Source of the DNA: Streptomyces sp. CB02400
GTDB lineage: Bacteria > Actinomycetota > Actinomycetes > Streptomycetales > Streptomycetaceae
NCBI RefSeq assembly: GCF_001905725.1
Contig: NZ_LIWB01000014.1
Span: forward strand, 124,001 to 188,000
Length of the DNA stretch: 64,000 nt
Direction: 5' to 3'
Part shown: in pieces, positions 51,418-59,565 of the stretch
How the letters are laid out: the number at the start of each line of letters is the position of its first letter
Numbering within the stretch: position 1 is the stretch's first letter
Notes under the pieces: generated by a model
What the model was told of the DNA's origin: nothing
The model's database searches: none
The model's input: only the letters and a program-made list of their open reading frames with translations
Translations under genes and position numbers: made by a program

Positions 51418-52841
51418 CCGGTCCGAAACCGCTGGTGGTGGTGGGGGACGTCCTGCTCGACGAGGACATCGAGGGGGTCGCGACCCGGCTGGCCCCGGAC
51501 GCGCCCGCCCCGGTCGTCGACGTCACCGGTGACCGCCGGCATCCGGGCGGGGCCGGGCTGGCCGCCGCGCTCGCGGCCCGCGGCGGCCGGGACGTGGTGC
51601 TGGTGACCGCGCTCGGCGACGACCCGGCCAGCGAGGCCGTACGCCGGGAGCTCAGCGGACGGATCCGGCTGTTGGAGCTGCCGCTGCACGGCACGCTGCC
51701 GGTGAAGACGCGGGTGCTGGCGGGCGGGCGGCCCGTGGTGCGCATCGACCGGGGCGGCGGGACGCCGGGCGAGCCGGACGACGCGGTGCGCGAGGCGCTC
51801 GCGGGCGCGCACGCCGTCCTCGTCGCGGACTACGGACGGCACACCGCGGGGGCCGTGCGTCCGCACCTGGAGGACGCGGCCCGGCACACACCGCTGGTGT
51901 GGGACCCGCATCCCAAGGGCGACCCACCGGTACCGGGGGCGCGTCTGGTCACGCCCAACGCGGCGGAGGCGGTCGCGCTGTGCGCCGGTTCGCCGGGGGT
52001 GTCGGGGGCGCCGGGGGCGTCGTTGAGTGCCTTCGCCGAGCGCGGGGCGGAACTGGCGGAGCGCTGGCGGGCGGCGGGCGTCGCGGTGACGCTCGGCGAG
52101 CGCGGGGTGCTGCTGACCCGGCCGGGCGGGGGTACGCCGATGCTGATCCCGGCGCCGTTCCGGGCGGACGGGGATCCGTGCGGCGCGGGTGACTGCTTCG
52201 CGGCGACGACCGTCGCGGCGCTGGCCGACGGGCTGCTGCCGGAGGAGGCGCTGCAGCGGGCGGTCGCCGAGGCGGCGGCGTTCGTCGCGGCGGGCGGGGC
52301 GGGGAATCCGGACCTGTGGCACGCGCCGGCCGTGCCCGGGCCCGCGCACGGGTCCGCCGCCGCCGACGCGTTCGAGCTGGCGGAGGGGGTGCGGGCGCGC
52401 GGGGGGACGGTGGTCGCCACGGGGGGCTGCTTCGATCTGGTGCACGCGGGGCACGTCGGGCTGCTGGAGAGTGCGCGGCGGGTCGGGGACTGTCTGATCG
52501 TGTGCCTGAACTCCGACGCTTCGGTCGCTCGGCGGAAGGGGGCGGGGCGGCCGCTGACGCCGGCGGCGGACCGGGCGAGGGTGCTGGCGGCGCTGGGGAG
52601 TGTGGACGCGGTGGTGGTGTTCGAGGAGGACACGCCCGAGGTGGTGCTGGGGCGGTTGCGGCCCGATGTGTGGGTGAAGGGCGGGGACTACTCCGTGCAG
52701 GAGTTGCCGGAGGCGGGGGTGTTGCGGGCCTGGGGTGGGCAGGCGGTGGTGTTGCCGTATCTGGACGGGCGGTCCACGACGTTGCTTGCCCGGCGGGCGG
52801 CGCGGGCGGCGGCGGTTGCCCTTCGGGCGTCGGACGGGTGA
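51414..52841 (+). CDS. hldE: Bifunctional heptose kinase/nucleotidyltransferase HldE
   Basis: A 475-residue fusion. Residues ~1-310 are a PfkB/ribokinase-type heptose 7-phosphate kinase, with HPGGAGLAAALAARGG and the anion-hole motif PCGAGDCF. Residues ~330-475 are a cytidylyltransferase-fold domain with FDLVHAGHVGLL (HxGH) and ending in the RSTT substrate motif. Together they make heptose 1,7-bisphosphate and then the NDP-heptose. The needed GmhB phosphatase is not in the window. ATG 51414 overlaps the gmhA stop. Tail codons become GTG/GGG-rich towards the repeat. Confidence 0.9.
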   Translation: MTGPKPLVVVGDVLLDEDIEGVATRLAPDAPAPVVDVTGDRRHPGGAGLAAALAARGGRDVVLVTALGDDPASEAVRRELSGRIRLLELPLHGTLPVKTRVLAGGRPVVRIDRGGGTPGEPDDAVREALAGAHAVLVADYGRHTAGAVRPHLEDAARHTPLVWDPHPKGDPPVPGARLVTPNAAEAVALCAGSPGVSGAPGASLSAFAERGAELAERWRAAGVAVTLGERGVLLTRPGGGTPMLIPAPFRADGDPCGAGDCFAATTVAALADGLLPEEALQRAVAEAAAFVAAGGAGNPDLWHAPAVPGPAHGSAAADAFELAEGVRARGGTVVATGGCFDLVHAGHVGLLESARRVGDCLIVCLNSDASVARRKGAGRPLTPAADRARVLAALGSVDAVVVFEEDTPEVVLGRLRPDVWVKGGDYSVQELPEAGVLRAWGGQAVVLPYLDGRSTTLLARRAARAAAVALRASDG

Positions 52842-52862
52842 GCGGGGGGTGGGGCGGGGAGG

Positions 52863-52954
52863 TTTTCGCCCCCGCAGCCCCTTCCCGTCCCGCCCCGTCC
52901 CCGGGGGTGCTGCCCCCGGGCCCCCGGCTCCTCAAACGCCGGAGGGGCCGGCAG
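52863..52954. repeat. Dispersed GC-rich box, copy 4, between convergent genes
   Basis: TTTTCGCCCCCGCAGCCCC, CTTCCCGTCCC, a CCCGGGGG-type hairpin (near 52901-52921) and CTCCTCAAACGCCGGAGG as at 19 kb, but without the inverted partner arm. It fills the gap between hldE and the convergent MFS gene and may act as terminator. Confidence 0.7.
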
Positions 52955-54268
52955 TCACGCCGCTGTTTCCAGGGCCTCGGGACGGAGGACCACCGGGGCC
53001 TGAGTGCGGCGAGTGTGGAGGAGGTGGCCTGCCGCTATCGAGGTGGCGATGATCAGGCCGCCGGTGATCAGGGCGCCGCGGGGGCCGGCCAGTTCCATGA
53101 GGAGGCCCAGGGCGGGCGGGCCGCCCAGGCTCCATACCGTGCCGATGCTGCCCCAGACGCCGAGGACGCGTCCGCGCAGGTGGGCGGGCGGGTCGGTCTG
53201 CAGGACGGCCGTTCCGGCGGTGTCGGAGACGGACTCGACGACGGCCATGGGCAGTACCAGCGCCAGCAGCACGGCCAGCGACGGTGACATCCCGGCCACC
53301 ACCTGCAGCAGCGCGCCCGTCGCCGCGAGGGCGCCGACCAGCCGCACGGACGGCCGGCGCAGCCGCGCGCCGAGCACCGCGCCGAGGATGCCGCCGACCG
53401 CGAGGACGGTGGACACCGTGCCGAACGCCCCGGCGCCGCCCGCGAGCGGCCCGGTGACCAGGACGGCGAGGGTGAGCCCGTAGTTGCGGCCGAAGACCGC
53501 GCTGATGCCGGTCACCCCGGCGAGCGCGAGCAGCCGCGGCCGGCGGGCGAAGAAGGCGATCCCCTCGCGGACGGTCATGGCGCTCTGCGGGCGCTCGCCC
53601 TTCTCGCCCTTCTCGCCCTTCCCGCCCTTCCCGACGACGTGCCGGACCGCCCCTGCCGCCGGGCGCAGGAAGGGGATGACCGCGGTCACGAACAGGAAGG
53701 AGAACCCGTTGGCGAAGTAGGCGGCGGCGGTGCCGAGGAACCCGACCGTCACTCCGGCGAGCGCGGCGCCCGCGAGCCGGCCCGCGTTGAACACCAGCGC
53801 GCCCACGCCGATGGCGGAGGGCACGTCCTCGGCGGGGACGAGGTCGTTGCCCAGCAGGGCGCACGCCGGGTTGTCGACGGTGGCGATCATGCCGGTGACG
53901 GCGGCCAGCACCATCAGGGACGTCATGTCGAGCCGGTCCAGCGCCACCAGCGTGGCCGTGGTGAAGGCGATGACGGCCAGCAGGGCCTGGCTGACGGCGG
54001 CCGTCAGCTTCCGCGGCCAGCGGTCGACCGCCGCGCCGCCGAGGACGCTCATGAGCAGGGCCGGTGCGGCCTGCACGGACATGGACAGGCCCGTGGCGGC
54101 GGCGGACCCGGTGATCTGGAGGACCAGCAGGTTCTGCACCGTGAGCTGCATCCACGTACCGGCGTTGGACACGAAGTTCGCGACGGACCACCAGCGCATG
54201 CTGCGGTGCCGCAGGGAGCGCCAGGGCGAGCGGGACCCGGACTGGGCAGGGGGGAGCGAGGAAGACAC
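52955..54268 (-). CDS. MFS transporter
   Basis: A 437-residue major facilitator with about 12 hydrophobic segments, similar to MFS exporters of the MFS_3/enterobactin-export type. The motif-A-like sequence GGAAVDRWPRKL follows helix 2. The central cytoplasmic loop carries a GKGGKGEKGEKGE stretch, a collagen-like run that is probably slippage-derived. The start is GTG 54268 with no obvious ribosome site; a leaderless or later start is possible. Substrate unknown; convergent with the heptose locus, so it is not part of that operon. Confidence 0.85.
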   Translation of the reverse strand: MSSSLPPAQSGSRSPWRSLRHRSMRWWSVANFVSNAGTWMQLTVQNLLVLQITGSAAATGLSMSVQAAPALLMSVLGGAAVDRWPRKLTAAVSQALLAVIAFTTATLVALDRLDMTSLMVLAAVTGMIATVDNPACALLGNDLVPAEDVPSAIGVGALVFNAGRLAGAALAGVTVGFLGTAAAYFANGFSFLFVTAVIPFLRPAAGAVRHVVGKGGKGEKGEKGERPQSAMTVREGIAFFARRPRLLALAGVTGISAVFGRNYGLTLAVLVTGPLAGGAGAFGTVSTVLAVGGILGAVLGARLRRPSVRLVGALAATGALLQVVAGMSPSLAVLLALVLPMAVVESVSDTAGTAVLQTDPPAHLRGRVLGVWGSIGTVWSLGGPPALGLLMELAGPRGALITGGLIIATSIAAGHLLHTRRTQAPVVLRPEALETAA

Positions 54269-54504
54269 AGGCGCGCTACTCGGGAGGACGAGTCGGAGGA
54301 CTCAGCGGAGGGGCGCGGGAAGCGGAACGCCGGCTGCGCTGCTCGGCGGCTCCCGTCACCCGGAAGGGCGCGGCCCATCGTGGCAGAAGGGACCGCCGAG
54401 TCGGTTCCGAGTAGCCGGAGATCAAGGGGAAGCGGGCGTCAAATGTGCCTTCGCGTGGGGGACTTGGGCCGTGAGTGTGGTTGATCACAGGGAGCGGGGG
54501 CAAG

Positions 54505-54538
54505 GGAGGGGCCCGTCACCTGTGTGACGGGCCCCTCC
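54505..54538. terminator. Hairpin terminator after the hemerythrin gene
   Basis: Perfect 15-bp stem GGAGGGGCCCGTCAC (54505-54519) and its complement (54524-54538) with a CTGT loop. It lies 32 bp beyond the hemerythrin stop and before the start of the MFS gene. The rest of the 54269-54569 gap shows nothing else clear. Confidence 0.82.
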
Positions 54539-54569
54539 TTCTGTGTCCCCGCGTGCGCCCCTGGTGGCG

Positions 54570-55133
54570 TCAGCCGAGCTTGCCGCGTCCGCTCAGCGCG
54601 TCCCGGACCCGGTCCACCATGCCGGCGCCCGGTGCCAGCAGCTTGTTCGCCGGGGGCTTGTCCGGGGCGGACGGGTGCGGCCGGGTCGGGGCGGTCTTCT
54701 TCGCCTGCCGGACCTTGTCACCGAGCTGGTCGAGCGCCTCCGGGGAGCAGGAGGCGCGCAGCATCGGGAACAGGTTCTGCTCCTCGTCGGCGACGTGCTC
54801 GCGGATCTCGCTCATCAGCGCGCCGATGAGCCGGTCGAACTCGGCGTCGCCCGCGTCGCAGCCCTCCAGGTCCTTCATCGTCTGCTCGGCCGTGGCGTGG
54901 TCCTGGAGCTCGCGGTCGGCCAGCGCGTCCCCGTTCTCCACGTGCTCGCGCACGGCCGGGTAGAGGTACGCCTCCTCCGCCACCGAGTGCCGGATCAGCT
55001 CGATGGTGGCCTGGTCGGCGTACGTCTTGCGGTCCTTGTGACCGGACGGCAGTGCCTCGATCTTGCCGAAGAGCTCCTCGACTTCCCGGTGATCGGTCAC
55101 CAGTTCGTCGATGACGTTGCCTCCGTGTCCCAT
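54570..55133 (-). CDS. Hemerythrin-domain protein
   Basis: A 187-residue protein with an HHE cation-binding four-helix domain (residues ~7-140): DHREVEELF, HSVAEEAYLYPAV, LQDHATAEQ and HVADEEQNLFP supply His/Glu ligands for a di-iron site. A Lys/Pro-rich tail follows. ATG 55133 has GGAGGTGAAGG upstream; the longer frame to 55175 is less likely. It may bind oxygen or buffer oxidants. Last gene of a likely operon with the DoxX-like gene. Confidence 0.87.
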   Translation of the reverse strand: MGHGGNVIDELVTDHREVEELFGKIEALPSGHKDRKTYADQATIELIRHSVAEEAYLYPAVREHVENGDALADRELQDHATAEQTMKDLEGCDAGDAEFDRLIGALMSEIREHVADEEQNLFPMLRASCSPEALDQLGDKVRQAKKTAPTRPHPSAPDKPPANKLLAPGAGMVDRVRDALSGRGKLG

Positions 55134-55222
55134 GTCCTTCACCTCCGGTTCGTGGTGGCACCCGGCCGGGTCCACCCGCCGACGAGTCCCCCCGACTCCG
55201 GGGAGCTAACGCGGTCCGTGCG

Positions 55223-55756
55223 TCAGCAGGACAGCTTGGCCCGGACCCGGCCGGCCGCCGCGGCGGGACCGGCCCCGGCCCGGACGGACCGGCGTACGAG
55301 GTGGGCGTCGCGGCGCAGATCGTGGGCGGCGTGCCGGCTCCGCCAGAGCAGCGAGGGGGCGGCGCCGGTGTCGTCGGCGGCGATCAGCAGACCGCCGAGC
55401 ATCGACAGGTTCTTCAGGAAGTGGATGCGCTGCTGCATGCGCTGGCCGGGGTCCTCCTCCTCCCAGAAGCGGTGGGCGGCCAGCGTCGTGGGCACGAGCG
55501 TGGCGGCGACGGCGAGCGCCGCCGGGCGGGACAGACGTCCGGTGGCCAGCAGCAGTCCGCCCACGACCTGGACGGCGCCGCTGAGGCGTACGGCGTCCTC
55601 GGTGCGGTCCGGCAGCACCGCGACGCGGTCGGTGACGGGCTGGACGACGGACTCGGCGATCGGGGCGACGTTCTGGGGGTTGCGGACGGAGTCCAGCCCG
55701 CCCGCGACGAACATCGACGCCAGCATCGGCCGGCCGAGGACGCGCAACAGACTCAT
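55223..55756 (-). CDS. DoxX-family membrane protein
   Basis: A 177-residue membrane protein with about four hydrophobic segments and the DoxX pattern: LGRPMLASMFVAGGLDSVRNP, VQVVGGLLLATGRLSRPAALAV and HFLKNLSMLGGLLIAA. ATG 55756 has GGAGAAGG upstream. A redox role at the membrane is the family-level guess. Hemerythrin and DoxX together suggest oxidative stress handling. Confidence 0.87.
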   Translation of the reverse strand: MSLLRVLGRPMLASMFVAGGLDSVRNPQNVAPIAESVVQPVTDRVAVLPDRTEDAVRLSGAVQVVGGLLLATGRLSRPAALAVAATLVPTTLAAHRFWEEEDPGQRMQQRIHFLKNLSMLGGLLIAADDTGAAPSLLWRSRHAAHDLRRDAHLVRRSVRAGAGPAAAAGRVRAKLSC

Positions 55757-55829
55757 GCCTTCTCCTGGAGGTGTGGGTGGTGGGGGGTGCGCCGGGTTCC
55801 CCGCCGGGCGGGGACCATGCGGCGCGCCC

Positions 55830-56153
55830 TCACCAGAAGCGGGTGGTGAGCGCGGGCCGGTGGACGGCCTGGACGGCGTCGCGCAGGCACAGGGCGACGC
55901 CGATGGTGGTGCGCAGGGCCGAGGGCCGTACGGTCTGGGCGGTCTCCGTGGCCAGGACCAGCAGGCAGCCCGCCGCCTGTTCCACCACGGACACCGGGAG
56001 GGTGTAGTCGCTGTCGGCGGCCGCGCGGAACGCCTTCAGCGGGATTCCGGCGCCGTCCACGGTCCGCCGGGCGGCCTGCTCCAGATGGTGCGCGGCCTGT
56101 TCGCACAGCGTGGCGGGCAGGGTGAGGGTGCGCTGGAACGATGTACTCGTCAT
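55830..56153 (-). CDS. Hypothetical protein (107 aa)
   Basis: A 107-residue Ala-rich helical protein with LPATLCEQAAHHLEQAARR and VVEQAAGCLLVLATETAQT, two similar helical halves. I do not recognise its family. It lies 73 bp upstream of the DoxX gene on the same strand and is divergent from the kinase gene, so it probably starts the operon. Confidence 0.6.
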   Translation of the reverse strand: MTSTSFQRTLTLPATLCEQAAHHLEQAARRTVDGAGIPLKAFRAAADSDYTLPVSVVEQAAGCLLVLATETAQTVRPSALRTTIGVALCLRDAVQAVHRPALTTRFW

Positions 56154-56308
56154 GCTCCGAGTGGTCCCCCGGCGCGGTTTCCTTCGATCGGCGGCGGCCG
56201 GGATTTCACCGTCCCGCGTGACCGGCCGGCGGCGGACGCGGGCGTACGGGGAGCCCCTACCCTGGGCACGACCGCTCGCCCGCGCACCCGTACGTGAGGA
56301 GTCCGCCC

Positions 56309-57196
56309 ATGAGCTTCCCTCCCGGTCCGACCGTCCGGGACAGTGACGGGCCCGGGGCCGTGGCGGCCCGGTTCACGGGGCGCGCGGTGACCGGTGTGCG
56401 TACGCTGTCCGGCTCACTGGCCGAGGTCGCCCTCGACGACGGCCGGGTGGTGGTCGTCAAGAGCGCCGACGGAGCGGAGGCCGCGCGCGCCGAGGCAGCC
56501 GGGCTGCGCTGGCTGGCCGGGGCCGGGACAGTACGGGTGCCGGTGGTGCACGGTCACGACGCGCGCCGGCTGGTCGTCGACCGGGTGGCGCAGGGCCCGC
56601 CCGGGCGGGAGGCGGCACTGCGGTTCGGCCGGGGGCTGGCCGCGCTGCACGCCGCCGGCGCGCCGGCCTTCGGGGCGCCGCCGCCCGGCGGCCCGGTGGA
56701 GGCGTTCATCGGGCTCGCCCCGATGCGCAACGTCACCGGCGACGACTGGCCCGGCTGGTACGCCGGGCACCGGATCCTGCCGTATCTGCGCCGGGCGGTC
56801 GACGACGGCACCGTCACCGCCGGTGAGGCGGGTGTCGTCGAGCGGGTCTGTGAGCGGCTGCCGGAGCTGGCCGGGCCCGCCGAGCCGCCCGCGCGGCTGC
56901 ACGGCGACCTGTGGAACGGCAATGTGCTCTGGGGCGCCGACGGGCACGTCCACCTGATCGACCCGGCCGCCCACGGCGGGCACCGGGAGACCGATCTCGC
57001 GATGCTCGCCCTGTTCGGCTGCCCCCATCTGGACGCGGTGCTGGACGGCTACCAGGAGGTGGCGCCGCTCGCCGACGGATGGCGGACACGCGTCGGCGTG
57101 CACCAGCTGTTCCCGCTGCTGGTGCACGCCGTGCTGTTCGGGCGCGGTTACGCCGGGCAGGCGCTCGCGGTGGCGCGGGCGGCGGCCCGTCCCTAA
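56309..57196 (+). CDS. Fructosamine kinase-like protein
   Basis: A 295-residue aminoglycoside phosphotransferase-fold kinase. The catalytic loop is LHGDLWNGNVLW followed by LIDPAAHGGHRETDLAM, which is the fructosamine-3-kinase (FN3K) signature. Such kinases phosphorylate ketoamines on glycated proteins and start deglycation. ATG 56309 has GAGGAG upstream. The TAA stop overlaps the convergent catalase stop. Confidence 0.88.
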   Translation: MSFPPGPTVRDSDGPGAVAARFTGRAVTGVRTLSGSLAEVALDDGRVVVVKSADGAEAARAEAAGLRWLAGAGTVRVPVVHGHDARRLVVDRVAQGPPGREAALRFGRGLAALHAAGAPAFGAPPPGGPVEAFIGLAPMRNVTGDDWPGWYAGHRILPYLRRAVDDGTVTAGEAGVVERVCERLPELAGPAEPPARLHGDLWNGNVLWGADGHVHLIDPAAHGGHRETDLAMLALFGCPHLDAVLDGYQEVAPLADGWRTRVGVHQLFPLLVHAVLFGRGYAGQALAVARAAARP

Positions 57197-58851
57197 CGGG
57201 TCACCACGTACCGTTCGTCGGGGACGCAGTGGGTCATGGTGAGTCCCTCCACGTCACGGGGCGGGTTGTCGCCGAGACTGGCCAGCCGCTTGCGGTCCTC
57301 GTCGGTGAGGTCCTGGCTCGCCAGGGGCTCCAGGTGGGCGACGTCCTCCGGCGTGATCCCGAGGCCCTCGCCGACCCTGCGGCCGAGGTCGTTCTCGACC
57401 AGCAGGAAGTGCCACACCATACGCTCCTGCACCTCCCGGTCGCACTGGGAGATCAGGGTGACGAAGTTCTTCACCAGGTCGTCACGCTCCCAGTCCTCCA
57501 TCAGGCAGTACCGCTGGCCCGCCTGGAGGTAGTCGTTGGTGCGCTCGATGCGCTTGCGGGTGAGCCGGCCCCGGATCTCCGGGCCCTGGTCGTCGTGCGT
57601 CGGGTACTGGGCCTCCCGCAGACCGCCGGTGATCGACGGCTCGTAGTTGACGTGCGGATTCTCCCCGCCGTTGTCCTGGAAGTACGCCATCTGGCCGTCG
57701 CGCTGGTTGGTGCGCACGTCCGCGTGCTTGGCCTGGTTGACCGGAAGCTGGAGGTAGTTCGGGCCGACCCGGTGGCGCTGGGTGTCGCTGTAGGAGAAGG
57801 TCCGGCCGACGAGCATCTTGTCGTCGGAGAAGTCCAGCCCGTCGACGAGCACGCCGGTGCCGAAGGAGATCTGCTCGTTCTCGGCGAAGAAGTTCTCCGG
57901 CATCCGGTCCAGCACCATGCGCCCCACCGGCTTCGGCGGGAAGTCCTGCTCGGGCCAGGTCTTGGTGTCGTCCAGCGGGTCGAAGTCCAGTTCCGGGTGG
58001 TCGTGGTCGTCCATCATCTGGACCAGCAGTTCCCACTCCGGGTACTCGCCGCGCTCCACCGCCTCGTAGAGGTCCTTGGTGGCGTGGCCGAGTCCCTCGG
58101 CCTGGACGTTCGCCGCGTCCTCGACGGTCATGCTGCGCACGCCCTGCTTGGGCATCCAGTGGTACTTGACCAGCTTGGTGTTGCCCTCGGCGTCGACCCA
58201 CTTGTAGGTGTTCACGCCGAAGCCCTGCATGTGGCGGTAGTCCGCCGGGATGCCGCGCGGGCTGAACAGGTTGACCAGCATGTGCATGGACTCGGGCGTC
58301 TGCGACATGAAGTCGAAGATGCGGCGCGGCTGCTGCTCGAAGGTGACCGGGTCGGGCTTGAGGGCGTGGATGACGTCCGGGAACTTGATGGCGTCCCGGA
58401 TGAAGAAGACGCCCAGGTTGTTGCCGACGAGGTCCCAGTTGCCGTCCTCGGTGTAGAACTTCACCGCGAAACCGCGGGGGTCGCGGGCGGCCTCGGAGGA
58501 GTCCCGGCCGCCGATGACGGTGGAGAAGCGGACGGCCACGTCGGTGCGCTTGCCCTCCTCCTGGAAGAGCTTGGCGCGGGTGTAGCGGGAGACCGGCTCG
58601 TCGCCCCACTTCCCGTACGCCTCGAAGTAGCCGTACGCGGTGACGCCGCGGGCGTGCACCACGCGCTCGGGGATGCGTTCCCGGTCGAAGTGGCTGATCT
58701 TCTCCAGGAACTGGTAGTTCTCCAGCGTGGCCGGGCCGCGGGAGCCGACGGTGCGCTGGTTCTGGTTGTCGTAGACCGGATGACCCTGCCGGTTGGTGAG
58801 TACCTTGCGGTCGTCGCCCGGAGCGGGGCCCCGGCTCGAAACGTCCGTCAT
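57193..58851 (-). CDS. katA: Heme catalase
   Basis: A 552-residue monofunctional catalase. Catalytic His66 is in RVVHARG, the asparagine in the middle of the protein is in NNLGVFFIRDAIKFP, and the proximal heme ligand is Tyr354 in RTFSYSDTQRHRVG. It breaks down hydrogen peroxide in the cytoplasm. The C-terminus is about 60 residues longer than minimal catalases and has no flavodoxin-like domain. ATG 58851 has AAGGAGCCC upstream. Confidence 0.93.
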   Translation of the reverse strand: MTDVSSRGPAPGDDRKVLTNRQGHPVYDNQNQRTVGSRGPATLENYQFLEKISHFDRERIPERVVHARGVTAYGYFEAYGKWGDEPVSRYTRAKLFQEEGKRTDVAVRFSTVIGGRDSSEAARDPRGFAVKFYTEDGNWDLVGNNLGVFFIRDAIKFPDVIHALKPDPVTFEQQPRRIFDFMSQTPESMHMLVNLFSPRGIPADYRHMQGFGVNTYKWVDAEGNTKLVKYHWMPKQGVRSMTVEDAANVQAEGLGHATKDLYEAVERGEYPEWELLVQMMDDHDHPELDFDPLDDTKTWPEQDFPPKPVGRMVLDRMPENFFAENEQISFGTGVLVDGLDFSDDKMLVGRTFSYSDTQRHRVGPNYLQLPVNQAKHADVRTNQRDGQMAYFQDNGGENPHVNYEPSITGGLREAQYPTHDDQGPEIRGRLTRKRIERTNDYLQAGQRYCLMEDWERDDLVKNFVTLISQCDREVQERMVWHFLLVENDLGRRVGEGLGITPEDVAHLEPLASQDLTDEDRKRLASLGDNPPRDVEGLTMTHCVPDERYVVTR

Positions 58852-59058
58852 GATCGTGGGCTCCTTGCGCTGCTCGACGTCCCTCCGATGCCGTCCGTAC
58901 GAGGGCCATGCTGCCCCGCATCACCGCGGTCGGCGACTCGGGAAGCGGCCGGTTGCGCCAGGCCGGGTGAGGAACGGGTGAGGAAGTGGTGCCGCGGGAC
59001 GGCACGGGCCCGGCCGCCGTGGTCGTGCGCGGTGGCCGGGCCTTGTGAAGCGGCGTGT

Positions 59059-59295
59059 TCAGCCGCCGTTCAGGCGTGCGCGCAGCAGCTCCTTGCCGAG
59101 TTCCGCGCCCTTGCGGCTGTCCGCCTGGGCCTTGCGGAACAGGTCGGCGACCTCGGTGTCCTTGGCGCGTTCGGCGTCCTGGATGTAGCTCTCCAGGCGC
59201 AGTGCGTTGCTCAGGCACGCCTCGACGTACCAGATCAGGTTGTAGTCCTTGTCCTGCGTGCCGGTGACGCCGCCGGTCTCCGTCTCGCTGGTCAT
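59059..59295 (-). CDS. Small helical protein (78 aa)
   Basis: A 78-residue charged protein made of two or three helices (DYNLIWYVEACLSNALRLESYI and DTEVADLFRKAQADSRKGAE). The ribosome site GAGGAGG is well placed before ATG 59295. It may be a small ferritin-like or hemerythrin-like helical bundle fragment, but no metal motif is visible, so function is unknown. It lies beside the catalase gene on the same strand, 207 bp upstream. Confidence 0.68.
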   Translation of the reverse strand: MTSETETGGVTGTQDKDYNLIWYVEACLSNALRLESYIQDAERAKDTEVADLFRKAQADSRKGAELGKELLRARLNGG

Positions 59296-59565
59296 CCGGG
59301 CCTCCTCGTCGCGGTGCTCGTTACGGGCCCGTCCGCCTCGGTACCCGAGGCCGGGGGCGGGCCTCCACAGCGGCGGCCGGGTACCCGTCCACGCCGGAGG
59401 CACACAGCGGCGAAGGGGCGGGGGCGCGACCGGTCCCCCGTTCCGGTCGTGCCTCCGCCGTGCTGCCGAAACTATGCGCAGCGGGGCGGGCCTGTGTACC
59501 GCACCGGTGCCCGCTGTGGCCGCCGGAGGGCTCATCCGTGCACAACTGAGTCCGAAAAGCCCGGT

